29,760 nt of DNA from CAYGZM01 sp964354365 (GTDB lineage: Bacteria; Planctomycetota; Phycisphaerae; Sedimentisphaerales; Anaerobacaceae): positions 1 to 29,760 of the forward strand of contig CAYGZM010000035.1 in the NCBI GenBank assembly GCA_964354365.1, written 5' to 3'. How positions within the stretch are numbered: the stretch's first letter is position 1; each line of letters opens with the position of its first letter. A program made the position numbers and the translations under genes. The notes under the pieces were generated by a model. That model made no database searches. It had not been told where the DNA came from and saw only the letters and a list, made by a program, of their open reading frames with translations. Below are positions 1-7,181 of the stretch, piece by piece.

Positions 1-241
1 GAAATAATTCCCAGGCCGTATCGCCCAGGTAGAAAAAGGGCGTCCCGTCCGCGTGTACAATGAACCTTTTGTTCTCCGAGACCTTCAAATCCCCGTGCTT
101 GAAATCCACCGAAGGCCCCACACGCGGCTTCTGGGCCGCACGCGACCCTGCGCACAGAAAACCGACCCCAATCAAGACAGCCGCAGCCCCAATGAAGCTT
201 CGTTCCACGCCGTGTGCACCGCCGAAAACTCTACCGTTCAT
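1..241 (-). CDS. Secreted DUF4038 (apiosidase-like) glycoside hydrolase, 5' end only
   Basis: The gene runs off the left edge; only the first 80 codons are present. The start is ATG at 239-241, preceded by a strong Shine-Dalgarno AGGAGG (248-253 on the complement). Residues about 13-36 form a hydrophobic, Ala-rich signal peptide (GAAAVLIGVGFLCAGSRAA). The sequence then enters the opening strands of the DUF4038 TIM barrel: 'LKVSENKRFIVHADGTPFF' followed by 'YLGDTAWELF'. That 'HADGTPFF-LGDTAWELF' pattern is the family signature seen in apiosidase-like and related putative glycosidases. The family acts on plant-type polysaccharides outside the cytoplasm; the exact substrate cannot be told from this fragment. 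A perfect palindrome about 160 bp upstream may be its operator. Family assignment is good from the motif; catalytic residues lie outside the window. Confidence 0.8.
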   Translation of the reverse strand, partial: MNGRVFGGAHGVERSFIGAAAVLIGVGFLCAGSRAAQKPRVGPSVDFKHGDLKVSENKRFIVHADGTPFFYLGDTAWELF

Positions 242-271
242 TCTTTGCCTCCTGCAAAAATCTTTTCTTCA

Positions 272-415
272 TTACCTGCGTTGGATTGTCAATGGCGACA
301 GTCTATCATCTGTCGTTCCGGCGGTCAACGTGCACAGAAGATTGCCATACGCATCGTAGTCAAAGACCTGGCCGCCAATCAAGGCAACCGGCCCCAAAAG
401 ACGATGTATAGATAT
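272..415 (-). pseudogene. Remnant of an RHS/YD-repeat protein
   Basis: An open stretch on the minus strand between stops at 416-418 and 272-274 reads '...GPVALIGGQVFDYDAYGNLL...'. 'FDYDAYGNLL' is the hallmark Y-D repeat of RHS/wall-associated polymorphic-toxin-type proteins, which are usually hundreds to thousands of residues long. Here only about 45 codons remain, with no start codon context or ribosome binding site. The stop on the upstream side lies inside the 24-bp palindrome, and the tail after 'GNLL' does not look like RHS. I read it as a decayed fragment left by rearrangement. The match is one motif only, so a chance resemblance is possible. Confidence 0.4.
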
Positions 416-425
416 CTATACATCG
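402..425. promoter_or_regulatory. Perfect 24-bp palindrome, possible operator
   Basis: Positions 402-425 equal their own reverse complement over all 24 bases; the core is TATAGATATCTATA flanked by CGATG/CATCG. It has no loop, so it fits a binding site for a dimeric (TetR/PadR/GntR-like) regulator better than a terminator. It lies about 160 bp upstream of the DUF4038 gene start. The regulator is not recognisable in the window. Confidence 0.45.
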
Positions 426-794
426 CTTTGAATCTGCTTTCGGTTGGGACGGTCCTGTTATTGGTCAGTGGCGGAGCAAGTGGACAGAATCCTGCTCTGT
501 GGATCACGCGCAGAAAATGGACAAGCCGATACGCCGCCTACGTACCGGATTTCATAAATCGCGATACTGTAGGGTAATGAGATTGCTTCCCTTCGATTCC
601 ACTCAGGGTAAACTTGCTTCACTCCTCGCAATGACAATCTGAAACCCTCAGGTGTCGTTGCAAGCCGAGCTCGGGTCAGTGCGGCAATCTCTTGCCGGCG
701 CGAACCCCATACGCCAATCCCCATCAGCCTCCGCGTGTGCAACCAAGTTGAACACCCTACCCTACTACGCCATCCCTTGCGCCATGATGTTCAT
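426..794. other. Gene-free region with degenerate dispersed repeat
   Basis: No convincing gene is seen. About 540-690 resembles low-complexity dispersed repeats common in the intergenic DNA of environmental Planctomycetota and similar genomes. It contains two related stretches (around 570-598 and 610-645: 'GATTGCTTCCCTTCGATTCC' and 'CTTGCTTCACTCCTCGCAAT'). Translations through it give the familiar spurious peptides ('QVYPEWNRREAISLPYS'), so I do not call a protein here. Copy number cannot be judged from one window. Confidence 0.45.
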
Positions 795-1373
795 TCACAT
801 TTCTCTAACCTCCAGTAGATATGTGTCCTCTTCGCTAAGATCGACCTCAAACGTAAGATTCTTGTGAAGCTTGGTGTCATCCACCGCATCGACCAGTATC
901 GCCTCAGATTCACTGTTGCATACGTCCCGAAGGTGGTCACAGAGATTCTTCACCTTATCAAATTGAAGACCCTGTGTGAATTCCTGCTGCATACCGGTTC
1001 GGAATCCCCCATCACGCCACCCAAGTATGATCTTGCTGAGATGCTTTCGGTTCCATTCCTTCGGGCCCACTGCATCTACGTGAGCAAATAGCTTGTCTCG
1101 CAAGGTGATTAAGTAATTGTGTATGTCACGATATCCATCTGGGACTAGCTCTTGAGATATCCTCAAACGTTTGCCTTGCTTAAATGGACGGCCATATAAC
1201 ACATAGAGCGATGTCAAGAGCGGGTACTTCAACGGAGGATTTTGGTGATTCATAAGGAACGCAGCGACCTCTCCGGCATTTCTAAATGAGATTACCGCGT
1301 TTTCGTATTTCCAATATTCGAGTCTTCTTTCAAGAGGTAGCTTCTTCATTGAGAACCCAGTATCATCCAACAC
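795..1373 (-). CDS. HEPN-like hypothetical protein
   Basis: A 192-residue protein without a signal peptide or membrane segment. The longest frame starts at GTG (1371-1373); an ATG at 1347-1349 ('MKKLPLERR') is an equally good start, and neither has a clear ribosome binding site. Around residues 88-100 it reads 'LITLRDKLFAHVDA': Arg92 and His98 form an R-x5-H motif on a predicted helix, like the RNase centre of HEPN proteins (for example AbiU2-like). HEPN proteins are mostly RNases in toxin-antitoxin, abortive-infection and RNA-processing systems. No MNT nucleotidyltransferase or other antitoxin partner is seen next to it. By eye its GC is lower than that of its neighbours, which fits horizontal acquisition. 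The gene is real on length and composition; the function is tentative. Confidence 0.6.
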   Translation of the reverse strand: MLDDTGFSMKKLPLERRLEYWKYENAVISFRNAGEVAAFLMNHQNPPLKYPLLTSLYVLYGRPFKQGKRLRISQELVPDGYRDIHNYLITLRDKLFAHVDAVGPKEWNRKHLSKIILGWRDGGFRTGMQQEFTQGLQFDKVKNLCDHLRDVCNSESEAILVDAVDDTKLHKNLTFEVDLSEEDTYLLEVREM

Positions 1374-1582
1374 TACTTAGGGTCAAGTTATCATACCGGA
1401 AAAGCCTAATCAACAAGATGTTATCGCCCCCTAATCGCCCTGCCTGACTATCCCCTTTTCGACCCCATCAAGCCAAGAAGGGCGAAATCCGTCATTTTGG
1501 CCTCGAAACGCGGTTTGGTGCGTTTGCATCGTGGTATTGCAGGCTTACATCGTGGCAAAGCAAGCGTGATTTGGGGCAAAGA

Positions 1583-1621
1583 AAGGCCTTCCCAGCCTTG
1601 TTGCGGGGCTGGGAAGGCTTT
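1583..1621 (-). terminator. Hairpin terminator of the 1657-3051 gene
   Basis: A 15-bp stem with one G-T wobble (1583-1597 pairing with 1607-1621) and a 9-nt loop lies 36 bp past the stop of the oxidoreductase gene. Read on the minus strand it is followed by CTTTCTTTG, a modest T-rich tract. Stem length and position fit intrinsic termination. Short frames read through it are not taken as genes. Confidence 0.7.
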
Positions 1622-1656
1622 GTCTGTTGTCAAATCTAAGGCCGGTGGTGTAAGGC

Positions 1657-3051
1657 TCAGTATTCGCGATCCTTGACGATGCCCGGCTGAGGAACAGGAT
1701 ACCTGCCGTTGGCATCGGCCAGCAGAGGCGCAGGAGAATCCATCGTCAACTTGTCCAAGCCCGGCGCCATCTCGTGGTCGCTGTTGAGGATCTGCTCGTA
1801 GGTGATTTCCTGGCCGGTGTGCGCGGCCATGCGGCCCAGGCTCGTCACGAGGCTGGCCTTGACGCCGCGCTCGGTCTCATTGTAGGGCTTGTCGTTGCGG
1901 ATGGCAGCCATCAGGTCGTTCCATTCGTTTTGATATGGATCCCGCTCGTCCGGGTTGACTTTGGATTCCCAGAGCAAGTCCGAGCGCGTCGGATTCTGAC
2001 TCTTGTAAGTGCTGGAGGGCGTCCCACAGTCACCGCTATTTGAGACGATCGCCATTCCCTTGCTGCCGTGAGCGTAGCTGGAATAAATGTCTTTGCAGCC
2101 CATGATGCAGCGTCCATCCAGCAAGAACTTGCTGCCGTCGGCGTACGTGTATTCCACCGAATACGTATCGAGATTCTGGTCCACGTAAGTGACGCCTTCG
2201 GGACTCTGCCGATAATGGCGACCGCCCAGGGCCTGGGCCTTGACCGGCCATGCGTTCTTCATCCAGCATTGATGGTCGATGATGTGGATGTAAAAGTCGC
2301 TGTAGCACCCGCCGCTGGCCCAGATGAAGCTGTGGAAACGCTGCACCTGGTAAAGCAGGTCGCTGATGCCGCCCGGCTTGGGCAGCGATGAGAAGAACCC
2401 GATCGGTCCGTGCATCCGGTAGCCGCGCTGCAAAATAATGTCGCCGATTTCGCCGTCCTGGATGCGCTGGGCCAGTTGCTGGAGCGCCCGGCTGTGACGC
2501 GACATCAATCCCACTCCTACTTTGAGGTTCTTCGCCGTAGCCTCTTCGCCGAGCTTGAACATCCGCCGACTGGTCGGGCCATCTACTGTGACCGGTTTCT
2601 CCATGAAGACGTTGAGGCCTTTCTTGATGGCGTAGGTGAAATTCACCCAGCGGAATGCCGGAGGCGTCCCAAAGATCGCGACATCGCCCGGACTCAGACA
2701 ATCCATCGCCTTTTTGTAGGCGTCGAAGCCCACGAACCGCCGATCCTCGGGCACATCCACCTGGTCGGCGTGCATTCCCTTGAGATTCTCGTAACTGCTC
2801 TTAAGGCGGTTCTCGAAAACATCGCCCATGGCGACGAGCTTCATCGGCCCGTTCTTGACAGAGAGGGCATTCGATGCTGCACCGGAGCCCCGGCCGCCGC
2901 AGCCAACCAAGGCTACCTTGATGGTATTCTTCTCCCCAGCATAAATGCGAGGAACAATCCCCCCTGCCAGTGCCGAGGCCGCTGCAATCTTACCGGTGTG
3001 CTTCAAGAAATCACGACGTGACGTACTTTTTCCTTCAGTAATTTCGCTCAT
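1657..3051 (-). CDS. Tat-exported Gfo/Idh/MocA family oxidoreductase
   Basis: 464 residues. A twin-arginine signal (SRRDFLK at 11-17, followed by an Ala/Gly-rich segment to about 38) is followed by a Rossmann NAD(P)-binding motif 'VALVGCGGRGSG' (46-57). The typical 'EKPV' carrying the catalytic Lys152 is at 151-154. 'HIIDHQCWM' further on matches the histidine-containing region of the C-terminal domain. The family oxidises or epimerises sugars and cyclitols with NAD(P), and Tat export implies the folded protein leaves with its cofactor, as in Zymomonas glucose-fructose oxidoreductase. The start ATG has AGGAG ten bases upstream. The gene has its own promoter (3157-3184) and terminator (1583-1621), so it is likely monocistronic. 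The substrate is unknown. Confidence 0.92.
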   Translation of the reverse strand: MSEITEGKSTSRRDFLKHTGKIAAASALAGGIVPRIYAGEKNTIKVALVGCGGRGSGAASNALSVKNGPMKLVAMGDVFENRLKSSYENLKGMHADQVDVPEDRRFVGFDAYKKAMDCLSPGDVAIFGTPPAFRWVNFTYAIKKGLNVFMEKPVTVDGPTSRRMFKLGEEATAKNLKVGVGLMSRHSRALQQLAQRIQDGEIGDIILQRGYRMHGPIGFFSSLPKPGGISDLLYQVQRFHSFIWASGGCYSDFYIHIIDHQCWMKNAWPVKAQALGGRHYRQSPEGVTYVDQNLDTYSVEYTYADGSKFLLDGRCIMGCKDIYSSYAHGSKGMAIVSNSGDCGTPSSTYKSQNPTRSDLLWESKVNPDERDPYQNEWNDLMAAIRNDKPYNETERGVKASLVTSLGRMAAHTGQEITYEQILNSDHEMAPGLDKLTMDSPAPLLADANGRYPVPQPGIVKDREY

Positions 3052-3371
3052 ATCGGTTCTTCTCCTACTGATTGGTTCTTACTGCTAATGCCAAGTTTTC
3101 TCCGGGAGTTACTATTTGCTCCTGGCCCGAGTGTTGTTGAAACTGCATTGCTCCCCATTATAGCCACGGTCCCGCTCTTCGCAAGCGCGTTTTTGACGCA
3201 CGAATGGGATTAACCGCCGGGCTGTTGAAGGAGGGCCTCCAGCCCAGTTCACAGGCGCATTATTCCCTCATAATCACAGGTCTTGTTCATGTGTTGGAGG
3301 TTTTTCATCGCCCTCACTGTCAACCGTCAACCAAAGAGCGGCTGCCTATAGTTAACTATCTTGAAGATTCA
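3052..3371. other. Intergenic region upstream of the minus-strand oxidoreductase
   Basis: It holds the promoter at 3157-3184 and an untranslated leader of roughly 100 nt. The rest, up to the end of the lipoprotein gene, shows no gene, repeat or convincing terminator. Confidence 0.6.
3157..3184 (-). promoter_or_regulatory. Sigma70-type promoter of the 1657-3051 oxidoreductase
   Basis: On the minus strand TTGCGA (3179-3184) is separated by 16 bp from a perfect TATAAT (3157-3162). It sits about 105 bp upstream of the start codon and points into the gene. Confidence 0.65.
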
Positions 3372-4079
3372 TCATGGCTTATTCACTCCCTGAGGGCCTT
3401 CAGTTTTTCTGCGGGTCAAAACTATCTTGTAAGGGAAGACCCAGGCGCCGTCGGCATGTTTGAGTACGAACGCCTGTAATTCCTTCGTCGGCGCCGTCAA
3501 AAGAGATGTACCTGTACCCTCAACCACTGCGTGGGCTGGTGCATTTGGGTCCTGGAGCATTTCCTGTATGCTGCCGTTCATACTCCATCGCATTTCCAAT
3601 TTTGGTTCGATGGCATCTACCACCATAAATGTATGAACAGGGACAAAGAAGAAAGCGTTAAGTCCCCAGGTCACCAGGTTTGGGTCTTGGTTGGGGTCAT
3701 GGTCCTGACAGGGCATCTTATTCGGATAAAGGTCCAGAAAAAGCCTGTCCTTCAATTTTACCAAGCAGACGACAAAAGAGCCTTTGGGGCCTTTCCTTTC
3801 GCTTAGAACAAGCTCGTATGCTTTTTCATATACTTCCCCTGTCGGTCCGGGGAACAAAAGACCGGGGTCCGGCTTGGCCAAACGCTTGAATTCCCAGTTC
3901 CATTGCTCGATGTCCGCGCTATTTTCTTCGCTGTTGGGGTCAGCAATCCAAACACCAAGCAGTTTCTCTTCAAAGACAACTGTGTCCTTGGTAAAAAGAG
4001 GATGCAGTGAGAAGAAGGGAGCCGAACAGCCGGCTAAAAGACCGGCTAACAAATAGAAAAAGAACTTCTTGGTTTCCAT
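3372..4079 (-). CDS. Uncharacterised lipoprotein
   Basis: 235 residues starting at ATG 4077-4079, chosen because AAGGAG stands six bases upstream and the signal peptide then begins correctly; a longer frame to 4121 has no such support. The N-terminus 'METKKFFFYLLAGLLAGC' is a lipoprotein signal with lipobox LAGC and acylated Cys18. The mature part opens with 'SLHPLFTKDTVVFEEKLLGVW', a segment I associate with a family of uncharacterised bacterial lipoproteins ('HPL(F/Y)T...LVFEP.L.G.W'). It is rich in aromatic residues and probably a beta-sandwich or lipocalin-like fold, which is inference. It has no recognised catalytic motif. By eye it is less GC-rich than the flanking oxidoreductases. Confidence 0.8.
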   Translation of the reverse strand: METKKFFFYLLAGLLAGCSAPFFSLHPLFTKDTVVFEEKLLGVWIADPNSEENSADIEQWNWEFKRLAKPDPGLLFPGPTGEVYEKAYELVLSERKGPKGSFVVCLVKLKDRLFLDLYPNKMPCQDHDPNQDPNLVTWGLNAFFFVPVHTFMVVDAIEPKLEMRWSMNGSIQEMLQDPNAPAHAVVEGTGTSLLTAPTKELQAFVLKHADGAWVFPYKIVLTRRKTEGPQGVNKP

Positions 4080-4362
4080 CTCAATCTCCTTGCATAATAG
4101 ATAGGGCCTGCCAACTATCATGGTTGACTATCTCAACTCTCTCGTCCGTTTTTCCGGCGGTATTCCTATAGGCACCGGTCGAATTTGTCGGCCAAAATTC
4201 CTTTTGCCACTGGTTAGCTGAAATCATACCACACCACCGCGGCAAGTCCAGCCCAAATCCCACCTCAGCCTGCCGTGAACGCACGCACCCATACTCGACC
4301 GGTCCCCCCTATTTTGCACGGATTGGATGCGCTGGCGGAGCTGAGCCTTCTGAAAATGCTGA

Positions 4363-4391
4363 TTGAACACAGATTCCCCTTCCGGTATTAT
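4363..4391 (+). promoter_or_regulatory. Sigma70-type promoter of the 4441-14783 operon
   Basis: TTGAAC (4363-4368), a 17-bp spacer and TATTAT (4386-4391) lie about 50 bp upstream of the first start codon. No other good plus-strand promoter was seen before 14784, which supports one long transcript. Confidence 0.65.
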
Positions 4392-4440
4392 GGAACCCGG
4401 CCAATGGAAGCTCAGGCCGGCAATGAAAGGAAGGACGATT

Positions 4441-5871
4441 ATGAAATCGATAACACGTCGAGATTTTGTCAAGGGTTCAATGGCCGCAGGTCTGTCGCTA
4501 ACAGCGCCGTTTTCGCGTGCGCGAGGGGCAAACAGCGACGTCCGCGTGGCCGTCGTTGGGATTCGCAGCCAGGGCAGCAACCATATCAACTGGTTCCGCA
4601 ATATCCCCGGCGTTCGCATCGCTGCGATATGCGACGCCGACAAGCAGTTCCTCGACCGCGAAGAGGCAAAATTCAAAGAGCGAAATGAGAAGGTCGATAC
4701 TTACGTTGACTATCGCAAGCTTTTGGAAGACAAGAATATCGACGCCGTCATCACCGCCACGCCCAATCACTGGCACGCCTTAGTGACAATCTGGGCCTGC
4801 CAGACCGGCAAGGATGTCTATGTCGAAAAACCCGTCTCGCACACTATCTGGGAAGGCCGGCAAATGGTAAAGGCCGCCCGCAAGTATAACCGGATCGTGC
4901 AGGCCGGCACGCAGCGCCGCTCCGATACCGGATTGATGGAGGCTGTTGAGTACGTCCGGCAGGGCAACCTTGGCAAAATCCGGGTCGTATATGGCATAGT
5001 CTATGTCGAACGCGGCAGTATCGGCAAAGTAGATGGCCCCCAGCCAATACCACAGGCCGTTGACTACGACCTCTGGTGCGGCCCGGCCCCAAAAACGCCC
5101 TTGATGCGAAAGAACCTGCATTACGACTGGCACTGGGTCTGGCCGACCGGAGACGGCGACTTCGGCAATAACGGTATCCACTTCATCGACGTCTGCCGAT
5201 GGTTCATCGGCGCCGACAAATTGGCGCCGCGAGTGATGAGCATCGGCGGGCGATTCGGCTATATCGACGACGGAGAAACTCCCAACACGCAGATTGTCTT
5301 TCTCGATTATGAGCCGGCCCCAATAATCTTCGAGGTCCGCGGCCTGACCCGCGCAAAGGGCGACCCGGCAATGGACGAATTTCGCGGCACCCGCGATGGG
5401 ACAGTGGTTCAGTGCGAAGGAGGTTATTTCGTGGGCGGCTGGGCTTATGACAACGACGGCAAGAAGGTCAGGCAGTTCAAGACGACCGAAGGCAGCGGAC
5501 ATCACCAGAACTTTATCAAGGCGGTCCGCAGCCGGAAAACCGAGGACCTCAACGCCGAGATTCTCGAAGGCCACCTCTCCAGCGCACTGTGCCACATGGG
5601 CAACATCTCCCACAGACTTGGAAAGGAAGGCTCGCGCGAACGGATACTGGAGGCGATCAAGGGCAATAAGGAAATGGTGGATTCCTTTGAGCGGCTCCAG
5701 GAACATTTGCTGGTCAACGGGGTGGACGTTAAGGCAACGCCGAGGATTTTAGGGCCATCGCTGACAATGGACCCGCAGGTTGAGCGGTTCGTCGGCCAGT
5801 TCAGCGAGCAGGCAAACGGACTTGTAAGCCGGGATTATCGTGAGCCGTTCGTTGTTCCGGAGGATGTATGA
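4441..5871 (+). CDS. Tat-exported Gfo/Idh/MocA family oxidoreductase, operon gene 1
   Basis: 476 residues. The start is ATG 4441 with AGGAAGGA just upstream; an earlier in-frame TTG overlaps the promoter's -35 box and is rejected. TRRDFVKG (5-12) and the following hydrophobic stretch form a Tat signal. The Rossmann motif 'VAVVGIRSQGSNH' (36-48) has Ser/Gln where many relatives have extra glycines. 'TPNHWH' (107-112) and 'EKPV' (129-132, Lys130) are typical, and 'GIHFIDVCRW' gives the conserved active-site histidine. 'GYIDDGETPNTQ' is characteristic of a planctomycetal subfamily. It probably oxidises a sugar, polyol or sugar acid outside the cytoplasm. The next gene starts 3 bases after its stop, so they are co-transcribed. 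It is distantly related to the oxidoreductase at 1657-3051, not a recent duplicate. Confidence 0.92.
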   Translation: MKSITRRDFVKGSMAAGLSLTAPFSRARGANSDVRVAVVGIRSQGSNHINWFRNIPGVRIAAICDADKQFLDREEAKFKERNEKVDTYVDYRKLLEDKNIDAVITATPNHWHALVTIWACQTGKDVYVEKPVSHTIWEGRQMVKAARKYNRIVQAGTQRRSDTGLMEAVEYVRQGNLGKIRVVYGIVYVERGSIGKVDGPQPIPQAVDYDLWCGPAPKTPLMRKNLHYDWHWVWPTGDGDFGNNGIHFIDVCRWFIGADKLAPRVMSIGGRFGYIDDGETPNTQIVFLDYEPAPIIFEVRGLTRAKGDPAMDEFRGTRDGTVVQCEGGYFVGGWAYDNDGKKVRQFKTTEGSGHHQNFIKAVRSRKTEDLNAEILEGHLSSALCHMGNISHRLGKEGSRERILEAIKGNKEMVDSFERLQEHLLVNGVDVKATPRILGPSLTMDPQVERFVGQFSEQANGLVSRDYREPFVVPEDV

Positions 5872-5874
5872 TCT

Positions 5875-7164
5875 ATGTCTGATTCATCTGAGTCATCGAA
5901 TCTCCAACAGCGTTCCGGCTGGTGGCGCTCAATCGGCCCGGCACTAATCACCGCATGCGTCGTATTCGGGCCTGGAAGCCTGTTGATCAACTCCAACGTC
6001 GGAGCAAAGTACGGATATGAGCTGCTCTGGCTGCTCCTGCTGACCGGCGTCCTTATGGGCACTTATACGACCATGGCGGCGCGCGTCGGCGTCGTAGGCG
6101 GCGCGACGCCATGCACGCTGGTCGCCCGCCGGCTTGGCAGACCGGTGGCCACTGTCATCGGCATTAACCTGTGCCTGATCTGCTCGGCCTTTCAGTTCAC
6201 CAATAACTCGGCCGTGGTCGCCGCCGCCGAGGCGCTCGTGCCGAAGGTCCCCCCGGTTATCGTGCTGATTATCCTGAACGGCCTGATCATCATTTTTCTC
6301 TTCACAGCCAAACACATTTACCGGCTGCTCGAAAAAGTCATGAAAGTGATGGTCGCCGTCATTCTGCTGAGCTTTGCAATCAATCTTGTCCTTGCCCGGC
6401 CAAGCCTCATCGCCATCATCAAAGGCCTGGTTCCCGGTATTCCTGAAAGTATCAGCCTCGGCCTGCCGCACAAGGTGGAAGGACAAATCGAAGACCCCCT
6501 GCTGCTGATTGCCTCCCTCCTCGGCACAACCTTCTCAGTCGCAGCAGCCCTTTACCAGGGCAATCTCGTGCGAGAAAGGGGCTGGACAATCAAGGAATAT
6601 CTGCACGGTATCGGCGACTCCATAGCAGGCGTGGCCCTGCTTACTACCGTCAGCGCCGTCCTTATGATCACGACTGCTACGGTCATTCCCGGCAAGCAGG
6701 CGGACAATATAGGCGTGCTTGCCCAGTCGCTCCAGCCGCTGCTCGGCTCAACCGCATATATCATTTTCTGCGTAGGTCTTTTTGCGGTTGCGATGAATCC
6801 GTTTCTCATTAACGCGATGATAGGCGGGAGCATCCTGGCGGACGGATTGGGCAAGCCCGCCAGGCTCAGCGACCTCTGGTCGCGGATATTCACGGTCGGC
6901 GTGCTCCTGATCGGAATGGTTGTGGCCGTTCTGGCGCTCAGGACCGGTCAGAGGCCGGTCAACCTCATCATATTCGGCCAGGCCCTGACCGTAATCGGCA
7001 ATCCGCTTATGGCCGCTACGATATTGTGGCTGGCGAACCAAAAGGACATCATGGGCGAACGGCGAAATACGCTCATCCTGAACGTCCTTGGTGGCGTCGG
7101 CTTCTTGGTCGTCCTGTTTGTGGCGATCAGGGTCCTGATACTGGTGGTTCTCAAGTTGAGCTGA
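5875..7164 (+). CDS. Nramp-fold transporter lacking the metal-binding residues
   Basis: 429 residues with about eleven membrane segments. The N-terminal segment aligns with transmembrane helix 1 of Nramp (MntH/DMT1) transporters: 'FGPGSLLINSNVGAKYGYELLW' with Gly32 and Ser35 where the family has the metal-ligand Asp and Asn of DPGN. In helix 6 the family pattern 'GATVMPH' corresponds to 'GTTFSVA' here, so the ligand Met is lost too. The fold is therefore Nramp-like, but Mn/Fe transport by the known mechanism is unlikely. Position inside a carbohydrate-type operon suggests an organic solute, a non-transition metal, or a regulatory role; this is inference. The start ATG follows GGAGG and lies 3 bases after the oxidoreductase stop. 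Automatic annotation would probably call it 'divalent metal cation transporter'. Confidence 0.85.
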   Translation: MSDSSESSNLQQRSGWWRSIGPALITACVVFGPGSLLINSNVGAKYGYELLWLLLLTGVLMGTYTTMAARVGVVGGATPCTLVARRLGRPVATVIGINLCLICSAFQFTNNSAVVAAAEALVPKVPPVIVLIILNGLIIIFLFTAKHIYRLLEKVMKVMVAVILLSFAINLVLARPSLIAIIKGLVPGIPESISLGLPHKVEGQIEDPLLLIASLLGTTFSVAAALYQGNLVRERGWTIKEYLHGIGDSIAGVALLTTVSAVLMITTATVIPGKQADNIGVLAQSLQPLLGSTAYIIFCVGLFAVAMNPFLINAMIGGSILADGLGKPARLSDLWSRIFTVGVLLIGMVVAVLALRTGQRPVNLIIFGQALTVIGNPLMAATILWLANQKDIMGERRNTLILNVLGGVGFLVVLFVAIRVLILVVLKLS

Positions 7165-7181
7165 TAGTGCAAAAGGCAGAA

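Noticed and set aside
53..577. 174-codon plus-strand open frame at the left edge
   Set aside because: It runs antisense to the DUF4038 start and the RHS remnant, has no ribosome binding site and no recognisable domain.
458..742. 94-codon minus-strand frame ('VYPEWNRREAISLPYS')
   Set aside because: It is the known spurious translation of a dispersed repeat, not a gene.
1448..1633. 61-codon minus-strand frame
   Set aside because: It reads through the terminator hairpin and shows no family resemblance.
4780..5706. 308-codon minus-strand frame inside the oxidoreductase gene
   Set aside because: A codon-bias shadow of the plus-strand gene; no start signals or family motifs.
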